Origin: Isoetes taiwanensis
Taxonomy: Eukaryota; Streptophyta; Lycopodiopsida; Isoetales; Isoetaceae
DNA length: 64,000 nt
Direction of reading: 5' to 3'
Assembly (NCBI GenBank): GCA_021234155.1
Contig: JAJEKV010000027.1
Coordinates: 17,811,644 to 17,875,643, forward strand
Below the pieces are notes generated by a model, which saw only the letters and a list, made by a program, of their open reading frames with translations, was not told where the DNA came from and searched no databases. The stretch's first letter is position 1, and the number at the start of each line of letters is the position of its first letter. Made by a program: the position numbers and the translations under genes. Below, piece after piece: positions 10,337 to 22,199 of the stretch.

Positions 10337-12062
10337 CTAATCTTGTCGCGTAGCTCTTATTGCATTCACATAATTTACAGGACTATGTGCAATGACACGA
10401 GGCAATGCAAGTGCCATAAATCTACTTAACAAGCAGACATTTGTCTCTTTATTTTCTCCAAAAATCGAGACGAAAAGTTCGATCATAGCCACAATCCTGG
10501 TCCAAATGACAGGGAAGTCCCAAAAGTTCTTAAAAGGTTGATCGTCAATAATCTGTAGAAAATAACCCTAACTTAGAAAACAACAACGCATACGAAGTTG
10601 ATGTAAACACAGAATACCTTAGGTAGGTAAAAGCAGTTATAGTAAATGACAGGAGGGCAATGTCGAAATGGCGGATCAGGACCAACGCGAGGGACAAGGT
10701 CGTGGCTATAGACAACGCGAAAGTAACGACCTCTGAGTTTCTCATAGAGGTAGTGAGCGAAGCGGTTATCTCCAATTCTAGGCTGGCCAAAGGTGTAGAG
10801 GGCTTCAAGCTTATTGGCAAGCTTAAGGTCCCCCTTGAAATATAATAGGGCACAATAGAGGGCAGCAAGTGCGCCCCCAAGGCTATGGCCAGTGACATAT
10901 ATTTTGGCATCAGGATTGGCACCAACCAAAGAGTAAAGGAGATCTGTGAGACCATAATAGGCGTTCACCTGCTCGTCTCTGGCCAGGAAAGGCGACCATC
11001 TGGGGCTCATCACCGCCTCCATCAGCCGGAATTTATTTGCCGGCAACTGGAATGCTTGATCCTGCCCCACTTTAGCCACCCTGAATAAACCCGTCAGAAA
11101 CCCAGCATGTATGCTGAATTTTTTTTCAAAATCTATCGGCTCGAAGTAGAAGTCTGTTGCCCAATCGAACGCGTTGAACATTTCTGTGCCTCTGAAGGAT
11201 ACCAGAATTGCCTTTCTCTTTCTGTCTGTGCACACGAATACCTGTGTATCCTTCATATTGATGTATTCTGCAGATCAGAAATATATGTTAGCGTTAAAAT
11301 TGGAAGATAAATAATACCCAAAGTCCTCACCGTTATAGTAACAGGCGTACTTCACAAGGTTCATCTAAAAAGGGTACTCGGTTAGAAAAATCAGTGTAGA
11401 AAAATTAATGATATGAAAAATCAGTGTAGAGAAATTAATGATATGTTCCAGATATTAAGTTCTTTAAGGCCGGTAAGAAAGCTTTGGGAAATTGAATTGA
11501 ATTGATTTTTATCGTCCACAGAGAAAGCAGGCTGACCTGCCACACATGTTCCACAACCCTAGTTACTACAGCTTTGTTCTCATAGGCTAGCTTTGAAGCC
11601 ATCACGCAGACATCAGCTGTGACTACGGAGTCCGGCGGCGCGTGGGGGAATCGCGCCGGCGTGGTATAGAGGTCCATGTAGAGCTTCACCCTCGGATCTT
11701 GATGGGCAACGATGCTAAGATATTGGACTGAATCCGGATCTGGAGCATCTATTAAGTCTGGCACCATACAAACATACAAACGTTATCTTGCTATCCAATA
11801 GAGGAAAAAAAAAAAAGGGTAGTAAACCCCCACCTCTTGAAAACAGAATTTCCTTCAGCATCTGAAACAGACTTCCATTTGCATTCAAGAAATTGAGTGT
11901 TCCTTCAATGCCCAACTGGATTATTTTGAAAATCAAGGATGACAGACGTGCAATATTGAGCACCACTATTGCTAGCCATGATTTGTCTTTTGGGCGCGGA
12001 GGATTTTTCACTCGGATTAGCTTCCTGATATCGTCCACATCCGAATAGGAACATGAAGCCAT
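10337..12062 (-). CDS. Class 3 triacylglycerol lipase, OBL1-like (5 exons, 449 aa)
   Basis: This alpha/beta-hydrolase should hydrolyse triacylglycerol; plant OBL relatives act on oil bodies. The exons are 12062-11834, 11757-11537, 11364-11331 (34 nt), 11267-10618 and 10552-10337. All joins are GT-AG with matching phases, giving an open 449-aa product close to OBL length. The nucleophile elbow is GHSLGGALA in exon 4, with probable catalytic Asp in YSHDLVPRV and His in PPFRHCPP. An oxyanion-side motif (SFRGTE) and the family phrase CVMASKLAYEN in exon 2 also fit. The C-terminal exon (DFPVIWTRIV...HSPVNYVNAIR) matches OBL C termini. The ATG at 12062 is chosen because it opens the frame and gives MASCSYSDVDD. 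A GC-rich mobile-like element begins only about 55 bp upstream, so the promoter may be disturbed or element-derived. Confidence 0.92.
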
Positions 12063-12179
12063 CTTGGTAAAATGATAACTTATTTTGGGTTCTCATTTGA
12101 CGAAATTCAGTTTAGTGGCAGAGGACAGAAGTTCAACTGAAGATGTTTTTTGTGAAGTGTCGTGCATGTAGTCCTCAAC

Positions 12180-12560
12180 TTCCGCCCACTTTATTGGCTC
12201 CCGAAACCAAGTTCGCGAACCAAGTGGGTTACGCCCGGGCGGCCCGAAAATTGCTGGGCCAACCCATAAAGTTAGCTTTGGGCCGACGTGGCGGGGCCCC
12301 TGTGGGGGTCGGGCCTTCCTACCGGTTACGCCGGGCGAACCCGGAACCCGGTTAGTCTGCGCTTGGCAGCGGGGCCGGAAGTAATGGGCGGCCAGCGGCC
12401 TACCGTTCGCCTCGGCTAACCCCGGGCCGGGAAATCTGTACGGGGCACGGGCGCGGCCGTGGGTAGTGGGCAAAGGTTCGCTTGGGTTAACCCCTGCGGC
12501 CCGAACCGGTCCGTAACGGGCATCGGGTGTGGGCGACGGCTGGTCGTCGTCGTCACCCCA
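12180..12560. repeat. Left palindrome cluster of E1
   Basis: Several degenerate copies of GGTTCGCC/GGCGAACC half-sites occur (GGGCGAACCCGG near 12333, GTTCGCCTCGG near 12410, GGTTCGCTTGGGTTAACC near 12476). The very high CG content makes long chance frames (such as 12093-12596 minus), which are not genes. Confidence 0.65.
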
Positions 12561-12619
12561 CCGTCCGCGGAGGCCGCGGACCATCGCCCATGGCATCGTT
12601 CCCTCCAGCCCTAGATCCC

Positions 12620-13930
12620 CGGGTCGCTATCTTAACAATGTTAGGCAAATGAAAGTCACATATTTTTTTCTAGAAATTTCTTCTGCGCATTGGCTTCTCC
12701 TTTGTCATTCTGGACGCTCCTTGTGCAAACGAGAACAAGCTCTGGCGAGAAGAAGCTCCGCATAACTCGGTAATGGGATCGATTGGAGAAGCGCGTGGCT
12801 CCTTAGCTTTGTTAAAAACAAGTATTTCGCCTTCCTTTTTTTTCTTTCTTTTGAACGATTTTTTGAGATGCATTGGCGATTTTGAGTCTTGTTTTGAGCT
12901 CCATTGACAAAATTATAAGTGTGCTCGCATTAAATTGCATCTAGGTTCCCTATTGCCATCCCTATTGCTACACTTGGTGAGAGTTGCCCATCATAATAAA
13001 ATATGTTTCCTTAAGTGGGCTTTATTTATATTTGTTGAAGCTTATTTTTATTTCTTGAATGTTCTAACTTATTTTATTTGTTGAAGCTTGTTTTATTTGT
13101 TGAAGCTTCTCCTTTATTTCTTAAAGCTTCTCTTAAGTTGTGACTCATAATCACACGGAATTGGATATCTATTTCGAGCACTCTACATTTATCCGCCAGA
13201 GACCATGTCTCAGCCAGGCGATTCCCGGTCGGCATGGATGGCGTCCCTTGCCATTTGGCCCTCTGAGCGGGCGGATGTCCCCTGCGCATCGGTAGCATTG
13301 TCGAATGGTACCCCAACCGGCACCGTCTTATCCCCGCTAGGGTATGTTTTGTGTGCTTGTTAACGTATTTGTTTTGTGACAAGGAATACCATGGCATTTG
13401 GTGCACAGTGCGCAGTCCCGCGTCTTTGAGGCGGTCGGGCCACACCGTTGCCCGGCGGTGGATTTGCCGACTGGTGTACACACTTTGTGGACAAGAGTTC
13501 GCCGCGACCGGTTCCGGGATTGACCAGCGATGGAGCTTGGGGCCACCATCGAGCCACCATCGCGGATCAATGGTGGCCTGATTGGCGGAACATTAGGGCG
13601 AGGGGTGCAACCCCCGCGAATTGCGAGAAAGTGGTGTCCGGCGGAGAGGGCTGCAAAGCGTCGAGAAGATCCCCGCAAAAGCCGCATTATGATGGAGGCC
13701 GCGGCGAGACATAGAAGTTTAGGAGACAAGGCGCAACAACGATGCGCTTGACGTAAGATGTCCTGTTCCCCTGAGGCGGCCCTAGATGCCTTCCCCTGAG
13801 GGGCGGGACGCCATGTTTTATGAGGCGGCCACGGCCTGACAGGCGGGGCGCGAGAGGATGCAGCCCTATCATGAAGGTCGCATTAGAGTCAGGAGCTGGT
13901 AGCACGGTGGCGGTGGGCGGGAAGACCCGG
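12620..13930. other. E1 interior, no assignable gene
   Basis: AT-rich from 12640 to 13140, with repeated TTTGTTGAAGCTT phrases near 13030-13130, then GC-rich. Several frames overlap on both strands at 13330-13750 and none is convincing. The segment 13770-13826 recurs at 8266-8320. Confidence 0.4.
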
Positions 13931-13944
13931 ACCGCTATTATGCT

Positions 13945-15540
13945 ATGCTCGTGACTGGGCCATTGCCTGTGAAAGGATCGGTGGCCATTTGCCCCAAGGA
14001 GGAGGAGTTGCTAGTCGAGCTCGCCCGATCACGGGAAGTCTCCGGCCGGGTCACGATGCGAGTCATCTTGCCACCCGGTTCTTTGGATATGAGCATCCAC
14101 ACTCCAATCCTATCCCTCAACCGCCCGGAGATGAGTGAACTGCGGTGCGAGGAAAGAGTTCGGTCGAGTGTAGGGACCGTGTCAGATCCGACCCCCACTC
14201 AAGAGACATGTCATTGCCCGTGCGATCTATACATGGCCACCCCCTCCTTCCGCCCCGCTGCGCGATGACAGGCTGACCCGCCGGGGTCGCCAGGTCCTCG
14301 ATGATATCATGAGGACGGCGATGGCGTGCACGGGCATGGCACACACATTGACCCGCCATTTCCGCCGTCGCAATGTCGAGGGAGCGAGGCATGGATAAGA
14401 GACCGAAACGCCGGGTTTTTCATGTACCACCCTGCCGAGAGGGATAGGCACACCATCCGATCTACCTGGTGTGTGTACCCATTCAGGATGGTCACCAACC
14501 CCGATCCCGGTCGGCACAGTTCACGAGCACTTACAGATCGGCTAGGTTACATCTTGATCCCTTTACGAAGAGGTTAGGTGTTCACGCACTTTTACGGCTG
14601 ACCAGATCCTTAGAACACCTTGCCATGGTTTCTGGCAGTCCCGGATGGTGCGGCGACTTGGATATTGGGTGAAGAGGGCCGGGCCGAGCCCGGCGGCGAT
14701 ACAACTAACATCCCGACCTCCTCGGCGTCGCCCTCGATGGACAGTGGGAGGAGGGGCACATTCGAGTGTTGATGAGGTAATGCGTGTTGGGTTTATGTTT
14801 AGTTTGTATGGATCGACGAAATCGACCACCGGATGTGCTTTGTATGTAGCGTGTTCTGCGGCAGATGCTTGGAGAGGCGGCGTCGTGAGTTTGTTGATGA
14901 TAGACCCGTTACTATCCGCGACTATGTTCAGTCGGTGTCAGGAAACGTCCCTCCCGAGGAGTGCGTCTCCCACCTTCTTCCGGCTGAGCATCCTGACTGG
15001 GGTGCACTACGTCTGGTGCTCTGGCCCATCGTCACAAGGTAAGTACTCGATTCTTTGCTTTACTTTCAATTCCCGAGGCAATCCTCGACTTAAAGGGCAC
15101 CGAAAGTCATACATCTTTGGCGTGTCACGGTGGTCATTGGATGCTTGTTGCTCATACGTCCCGGCGTGCGCACCCGCCTAGGCCTCGGGAGATGACGATC
15201 CGTGGGCGGTGGTACCGACAACATGCTGCCGCGGCCCGGGTTTTATGCGCATCAACCTACCAGCCGGCTCGTGAGTGTTTCTAGTCCCCTTGTCTTTGCC
15301 ATTGTGCCCGCCACTAGTGATCTCACCTGCACTCTCTTTGTACAGCGCGGCCGCTTGGGTCTTCGGCGGCCAGGGGGGCACCGGTGGTTACATCCGATGG
15401 GTCGCGGCATCAAATGTGCGGCCTGCATTGTGCCCATTGCCGGTCGACAACAATACACATGGCATGCATTGGTTTCATCATCGCCACCTGCGTGCGAGGC
15501 GTGTGGCAAACCCGACCGGATAATGTTATACCGATAAGGG
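13945..15540 (+). pseudogene. Unrecognised plus-strand coding tracts of E1 (frameshifted)
   Basis: Protein-like reading passes between frames: 13945-14170 (KEEELLVELARSREVSGR), about 14265-14390 (DDRLTRRGRQVLDDIMRT), 14415-14577 (MYHPAERDRHTIRSTW) and 14833-15038 (EECVSHLLPAEHPDWGALR). The last ends at a good donor (CAAG|GTAAGT, 15038). An acceptor near 15345 (TTTGTACAG) opens a further tract. The frame changes fall next to CG-rich words, so they may be sequence errors and not real lesions. I recognise no family. It could be one of two E1 proteins, but this is unproven. Confidence 0.35.
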
Positions 15541-15939
15541 GCTGGTACGGCCGGGCGATGTCGATTGTTTAGGAGTGAGTGGCCCGTAGTAGTCCCGGCT
15601 GCTTTATTGTAGGGTGTACTTGGTACCAACGGGGCTTCGGTGGTCCTTTGTTAGTCTTTTTGGGATCTATCTAGCTAGAAGCTTTTCTCGTAATCATGTA
15701 ATCATGTATGTAACATTATATGCAACATTATTTATGTGATAATGCTACGGTGATGGCATATCAGTTTCTTTGTGTGGCCTCTCACTCGCGTCGCGAGGTC
15801 GTGGTTAGTTGGTCCCTCGCCATGGTCGTCCTTGCATACATCTGTGGACTCCACTGCGGGGCATGTTCTTCTTTGTCTGTCGTAACCGCCATGAAAGGCG
15901 TGAACCTGGGGCCGGCTGCATCTCTATAGAATCGTGATC

Positions 15940-17367
15940 ACTGCCGAACCTTGGATATAATTTCGCACATCTCACGGGTCAAGAGCATGAGCATTTTGCA
16001 TGGTGGCTTGCCGCGATCGGCGTTGACCATGAGCAACGCATCCATTGTTGTAGCAGCGGCATCGGGGCGCCGGCGTCGTTCATTGGTGCGAGAGGTCGCG
16101 AGGCATGGGCGGAATGAATTGTCGGTTGGGAAATAGCTCATTGTACAATGCGGGGTGGTGGCGGTAAGGAAATAGTCTCCCGCTATGAGATGTTTGCACA
16201 CCGCGGCATGAGGGCATGGGCGTCCCTTGTCTCGCATCCTCATATCTTTGAGTGTATCTCCGGTCCCTCCGGATTGGTAGCTAGCCATAGATAACTGACG
16301 TCGCAGCATCTTCTAACCGGATGGCGTTAGGGTTATCGTGCAGGATTGGATAATGGAGTGAGCACCAGCATGTCTCTTTGGATATGGCCAGCGTGCTATA
16401 GCGTCCAAACTTCGGCCGCATGGAAAAAGAGGTTCACGGCCAACACCGCGAGAGAGAGTTACACCTTTGTGTACTTACCAAGACTCCATCTTTTCTTACA
16501 TGCGTAAGGGACTAACTTATGAGGCCCAAGATTCTGGCGCCGGTACAACCAACCCGTTGAGTCATCGTCAACTGCAAACTCCTCACAATATGCAGCCCAT
16601 CGGTACATCAACGACATGGTGCTTTCGATGGGTGGCCTCCTCTTCTCTGCGAGGCCCAGGGCAAGAGGGGATCAGCAGGCACTTATTTGGACGGGTGGGG
16701 AACATAGTGTTCTTTGTAGGCCTGACCTCATCAACCCATACACGACTTCGTTGAGGGCATAACCACCACAGGGGGGGCAACATCGGAGCCATTGAACTGG
16801 GTCCCGTAGAGGCCGCCAGTTCATGTACAAGCGGTTCTTGGGAATTTTGGTAGGGAATAACTTGTGGAGCAACGACCCGGTGAGGTTCCACCCGTCGTCT
16901 ACATTATCCCGGTGTCCTCCTCCTCCGACATTGTGTCATCCTCGGTGTCATGAAGGTCATACTCACTATCATTTTCATCGACATCTCACCGATCGAAGTC
17001 GTCGGTGACTACCTCGACCATTCTCTGCTCTAGCAATCACGCTGCTCTAGCAAGCGATCTCGAATAGATATCCGGAGGTACAAGGAACATGAACACAAGC
17101 TCGAAACCCTATAGATACATTGGGGTCTTGACAAAAACACAAATATGAATTACAAAGCAACACATTATACTACTTGTTTCCCATTCATAAAAAATATTAT
17201 ACATTGTTTTTGTCCATTCTGAGGACTTGACAATTGGATGCAACGACTTGCATCATTATCTGCACATCCAACATTGTTTCATCTTTATTTGGCTCGGTGA
17301 GCCATTCTACCAGTCGTTCCCCGCAGGGAACGCCGGACGTTAAAGCAATCGAGCTCCTTTCACTCAT
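15940..17367 (-). pseudogene. Unrecognised minus-strand coding tracts of E1 (frameshifted)
   Basis: A short ORF at 17367-17197 starts MSERSSIALTSGVPCGERL and reads into a possible donor. Downstream on the same strand are an acidic stretch (about 17010-16905, DENDSEYDLHDTEDDTMSEE), then LTGSLLHKLFPTKIPKNRL (about 16885), and a tract ending at a good donor (16479, TCTTG|GTAAGT) reading RWAAYCEEFAVDDDSTGWLY. More coding-like sequence follows to about 15940. The frame shifts coincide with CCGG/CG words. The order basic N terminus, acidic linker, Trp/Cys-rich region could suit a transposase or DNA-binding protein, but no known motif is seen. Confidence 0.35.
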
Positions 17368-17403
17368 CGTTGCAAACGAAAAGGAGCGGGAGGAGTAGGG
17401 GGA

Positions 17404-17520
17404 TTGCTGTCCCTTAGAGGAGGAGGAGGAGGAGGAGGAAGCGGGGGATTGCTGGAGATGTCCCTAGGAGGAAGAGGAGGAGGAGCATTACTGCTAGAAG
17501 GGACACAACGTGCGAAGACG
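17404..17520 (-). other. GAG/CTC-rich low-complexity tract
   Basis: Runs of GGAGGA on plus read as a proline-rich frame on minus (SNPPLPPPPPPPP) that ends at a TGA just before the 17367 ATG. It may be untranslated leader or the end of a proline-rich upstream exon. Confidence 0.4.
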
Positions 17521-17939
17521 GTCTTCAATTGGCGGACCATTGTAACAAGATGGGCAAGAAGAATGGCAACAGTTTTCCACAGAAAATGACAATATCAAGC
17601 AATTTCCCTGCCATTTTTAGAATAAAACATTTTAACAAAATATGGACCAGAACAAGAAAAAAATTGCCCACCAAGTTTCTAATAGAAACTCACTTGAGCG
17701 GATAGACCTTGCCGCGGAGATTGGCTTCAAGATCAGCGCTGGACTTGAACTTCGCACGAGCACCACAGGAGGTTCACATATAAACTCGAGCGCCACCGAA
17801 GGTTCATATATATACTCGAGAATTGTTTGCACTCGCTATACTCAAGGTTCATAGATTCCTTTTCGTTTTTTGCAGCACCGAAAGTTGGATTCAGCACCGA
17901 AAGTTGGATTTCCCTCCACCTAGAGCGGTCAGGTGCATT

Positions 17940-18350
17940 TATAGGGCCTCGATTACGCTGGGCGAACGGTAGGGTGCCAGTGCACGCCCCCGCCCCCGGT
18001 TGCAGCCATAATGGGGCTGTCATGCCGGGACTGCCACCCGGGATTCGCTGGGGAACCGGTAGGGGTGGCCAGTGCACCCCCTACCCGGCCAGTGCCGCCA
18101 TAATGGGGCTGTCGTACGGGCCTGCCACCCAGGATTCGCCTGGGCGAACCCGGTAGGGTGGCCAGGTACTCTGAGTGTCTGCAGACGAACTCTGGTTAGG
18201 GGTTCGCTTGGGCGAACCCGGCAGCAATGCCAAGTAAGTCAGCCGCCCCCGCCACGCCTGCGCCCGGGTTCGCCTGGGCGAATCCGTCGGGTTCGCAGGG
18301 GCGAATTCTCGAGGTTCGTAAGCGAACCCACTTGGTTAACCGTTTCGGGG
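17940..18350. repeat. Right palindrome cluster of E1
   Basis: This holds the clearest copies of the E1 palindrome: GATTCGCCTGGGCGAACCCGG near 18132, GGTTCGCTTGGGCGAACCC near 18201 and GGGTTCGCCTGGGCGAATCC near 18268. The shorter spacer phrase GGTAGGGTGGCCAG recurs beside them. It lies about 0.6-1 kb upstream of the minus-strand ORF start at 17367. Confidence 0.75.
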
Positions 18351-18508
18351 GCCATTCGAACCACCGCTCAACTTCTGTTATGCATCCAACGCACTCAAGT
18401 CAAGCTCACTTTGAGTCCCTGCACAATAAAAAAATACATAAATTATAATCGGTACCTCTAGTTTCATTTACGCACACCAGCATGTCAGAAATACTTTTTA
18501 CATGTCAG

Positions 18509-18725
18509 AATAAAGAAGACCCCTTCTCTACATAGCTAAGTTGTTTATTTTTGTCCTTTTATATTAGGTTTCGTCTGTTTTAATTGTATTTCGTATTGGG
18601 AACTCCCTAGTATTTCAATTCAAAATAAAGAGGACCCCTTCTTATGTAGGTAAGTTGTCTACTTTTTTTTGTCCTTCTATATTGGGTTTCATCTGTTTTA
18701 ATTTGCATTGTATTTTATTCGATCT
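18509..18725. repeat. 115-bp imperfect tandem duplication
   Basis: AATAAAGAAGACCCCTTCT at 18509 recurs as AATAAAGAGGACCCCTTCT at 18624. The following 95 bp (GTCCTT.TATATT.GGTTTC.TCTGTTTTAATT) also repeat. No coding role. Confidence 0.85.
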
Positions 18726-18879
18726 TTTGTAAGTCGAGTTCAATTGTTGATCCACCTCTTTATACCTGCACAACGTAAATTTGAAAATTTTTTCTTGTGC
18801 TATGTTATGGGAGATATTGTTTTTTAGTTCGGAGAAAAAAAAAAAAAAGTATTCACTTCCCTTAATGTTACTTTTACTC

Positions 18880-21775
18880 AAGTAGACAGATTTGGATGGT
18901 GGATAATAGTCAAATGGATGGATAAGGGGCAAGAGTGGGGGATTGTGAATGTGTATGCACTTAATCAGCCACGTCAGTGAGGCTCTCTGTGGGCTACTTT
19001 ACAGACTAAGATTATGCAGCTCGGTCATAATGTAGCATGGCTATTAGTTGGTGATTTTAATATGGTTGAGTTTGAAGCGAATAGGTGTGCTAGAGGTACA
19101 CAGGTTATTCAGGGATTTGAACGTGAGCAGTGGAGGTAGCTTGTACTGGACTGCATAATGGTAGAGGTTGACGGAGACCAATCTTTCACGTGGTGTATTT
19201 GCAAAGGACAAATATATTGGATAGTTCCATATCTGATCACAATCCACAATGGCTTTTGGTTACAGCACCAGTGCATAGACGAGCTACAAGAACCTATTTC
19301 AAGCTTAGCACTCGATATTTGTCAGACCCTGAGTTTACTGATGGCTGCAAGCATGCCTGGGCCTCTACATTTTCTCGTCTTCAAGGTTGACTGGTGTTGT
19401 TGACTCTTTGGCAGCAGTTAAATCCTTTGCTAAGCAGTGGAAACATAGGAAGGCTCATGCAACTAGAGGCTGACTACTAGCTTTGTATATGGAGCTTCAA
19501 ATGTGTCGTTCACAAGCCCCTTCATCCGGTATTCGAGAGAAAGAGTTATTGGCATACGGTGTACAAGATCTTTGCTAAGGCCTTGGCAGAGAAAGTGAGG
19601 GATATCTTGGCAGAATCTATCTCCTTCACATAATCAGGTTTTTTACCTAAGCATTGTATTCTTGATAATGTGGCCGCAACTTATGGGGGGATGTACTGGG
19701 CGCGCCTAAAGGGCCAGCACATTGTATATGTCAAATGAATTTTGCTGAAGCCTATGACAATGTAGATTGGAACTTCCTGCAAAAATGCCTTCTGGCATTG
19801 GGATTTGGAGAGTTGTTTACCAGAGATGTTATGAAGCTCCATCTTTCTGCTCGGTCTACTGTGCTTTTTCAGGGAGAAGCGTCGGCTGTGTTTCCTGTTA
19901 GTCGAGGAGTTCGACAGGGATGTCCCCTTGCCCCTGTTCACTATTGTGGCAGAAGTATTCTCCCAGCTGTTCTCTTTGGCTATTCAAGCTGGCGTAATTC
20001 AGGGATTGACTATGGAAGATGGATCTCAAGAAGTTTGTAATCAGTATGCTGATGATACATTTCTCTTTCTAGTGGCTGAGGATGACAATCTTCAAAATGC
20101 TAAGCTTTTGCTGACTCTTTCTCGCTGGCATCAAGGGGTTCTTGTTGGGTGGCTAAAGTGCTCTGCTTTATGGACTTTGGATGTGGATGTTCCTACCTTT
20201 GTTTACGAGTATCCGTGAAAAGTGCTTCCTCAAGGGAAGGCCACTAAACTCTTGGGCATTCCTGTGGATATACATATCTCTACTTCAGATGCATGGGATG
20301 TTATAGTGGAAGGCCTGCGTAAGCATCCTTTTTTGGTGGAATACAGCTAAGCTGTCTCTAGCAGGGAGGATAGTAGTTGCTAAGCAGGTTCTCAACAACA
20401 CTCACGTATATATGGCATTTGCTGTGCTTGACTCACAAACAAAGTTTCAAGAGGTTGTTGCAATTGTCCGTAACTTCATTTGGGCAGGTACTGAGATGTA
20501 GTTGTGAAGGTCGCTTGGTCCACATGTATCAAACCAAGATTTGTTGGAGGTCTAGGTATGATTGACTTTCATTTACAGAGTAAAATTATGATATCTAAGT
20601 TAATTTGTGTAATGGAATGAGGTTGGTTGTGCAAGCACTTGGGCAGTGTATTCCTTTTGGGAAATGGCACTTAGGGCAGTATTCTTGGTGTCTCTTTTAT
20701 CAGCTTCGGCCATATCCGAATGCTTCCCCCTTCTTGAAGGGGCTGCTTGATTCTTGGGAGACAGTTCGTGTGCTATTTAAGATTAACCCAGGTATGTGTG
20801 CACAGGTAGATTCTCCGTGTTGGTGGATTCCTCTGGGTAATCACATGCCTCTATATGTTACTATACATCCATTGACTCAGCGGCATTGGAGGCTTGCTAG
20901 TGTTCTCACAGTTGGTGCTTGGTATGAGGCTGGACACTTGTTGGCTTCGGATGCTTTTCAGACTAAGTTTATGCTATCTCGATGGGATAGAGCGCTGTGG
21001 CAAAGGCTGGCTGACATTCTGCCAGACACTCCTTCACAACCATTGATGTGCCTACTTGGACTGGTCCCCAAATTGTTAATGCACCATGTCTTGTGCATTC
21101 GTTATATCAAAAGCTGATTGATGTTGACATTGTCCCCCCTCGGGCTGGTTAGCAGCTCCGCATTCCCTCTCCTCAGTGGAAGCTTATGTGGTTCTGGGTC
21201 TGGAATAAATTGCTTTATCCCAAAGTTTCTGCCTTATGGTGGTTCATGTGCTGGTTCATAAGTTTTATCCCCATATTTCAGAATTCTGCCCACTGTGTTA
21301 GTGGCAAGTTGAGAGTCTCGAGCACTGCCTCTTTCTATGTGACCAAGTTCAGCCAGTTTGGTCATGGTTACTATCTCTCTTCTATGTGGCCTTGACTAGC
21401 CAGCAGGTGCTTCTCGCCATTTATCCTTCCACTTGGAACAACTTGCAGCAACATGCTTTCCACTTAGCTTCAGGTTGGTTGTTGTGGTCTTGGAAAAGAA
21501 GGCGGTTGTTATCTTCAAAGGCTTATCAATTAGTGTCGACCAAGTTCTCCATGAGGCGCAAGACAAATTGGTGAAGGCATACCTATGTTCTCAGCTTGCT
21601 CCAGAGAAAAAACGTTTGATTTTGTGAGGAATATTTGGATATCTTATCTTATGCATAGACAGGTGGCTGCACTCAGTGGATTATCTTTGTCCGCTGAGAT
21701 TTTATTCCTGTCTCTGCAATTATGTCTGTACTTCTTCTGGAATATAGAATAAGAGTTTGTCATCCTTCAAAAAAG
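18880..21775 (+). mobile_element. Near-full-length degenerate LINE retrotransposon
   Basis: Broken plus-strand frames follow the order of a plant LINE ORF2. The endonuclease part has WGIVNVYALNQPRQ at about 18930-18980 and the GDFNMVE motif at about 19052-19072. The reverse transcriptase starts near 19730 (FAEAYDNVDWNFLQKCL), has RGVRQGCPLAP at about 19900-19935 and the catalytic YADDTFLF at about 20046-20069. The thumb (AKLSLAGRIVVAKQVLNN) lies at about 20345-20400, and a zf-RVT-like region runs 21100-21480. Several stops and frameshifts make it inactive. The 3' end is a short A run and G-rich tract near 21770-21800. It is related to the fragment at 2.6-3.4 kb. Confidence 0.92.
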
Positions 21776-22160
21776 GGGGGAAGGGGAGGGGAGGGGGCTA
21801 GAATATAAAATGGAGATGCCATTTTTGGCCTTAAAAATAATGGAAAATTTTGAAAAAATTATGCAAAATGTCGAAAAGGCCGTAAACAAAAGAACAACGA
21901 ATTATTCAATAATTGAGAAAAGGAGCAAAAAATAGTGGTAGAGAGAAAAAGAAGAGATTTAAAAATGTATTGAGCCTATACGTGCATAGTTACAAAACAT
22001 GCCCTTGTTGAGGGACTATACGTGCATAGCGTTCTGTCTTTACGAAATTACAACGAGAGAATAAAATGATGCCTTTAAGGATGAAACACTACAGAAGAAT
22101 TTTACGGCCATCAAGAAGCACTAGATCTGGGATGAAACGTAGCTTATTATTGACCTTAAG
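21776..22160. other. Short gene-free gap
   Basis: G-rich tail of the LINE, then AT-rich sequence with no gene. Confidence 0.5.
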
Positions 22161-22199
22161 AGTAAAGTCATATGCCAGGATCTGAGTTTCGCTCAGGTC

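Larger units (their letters stand above)
12117..18385. mobile_element. GC-rich mobile-element-like block with palindromic end arrays (element E1)
   Basis: A 6.3-kb GC-rich island sits in AT-rich surroundings. Both ends contain repeated copies of a palindrome with core GGTTCGCCTGGGCGAACC (left cluster about 12180-12560, right cluster about 17940-18350). Both boundaries also carry the short inverted match ACAGAAGTT. Between them lie plus-strand coding-like tracts (13.9-15.5 kb) and minus-strand tracts (17.4-15.9 kb), which converge. No transposase domain is recognised and no target duplication was confirmed. The layout fits a DNA transposon with subterminal repeats; the exact ends are uncertain. 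Confidence 0.5.

Noticed and set aside
12093-12596. 167-codon minus frame in the GC-rich palindrome cluster
   Set aside because: Stop-poor because of high GC; no domain; covers palindromic repeats.
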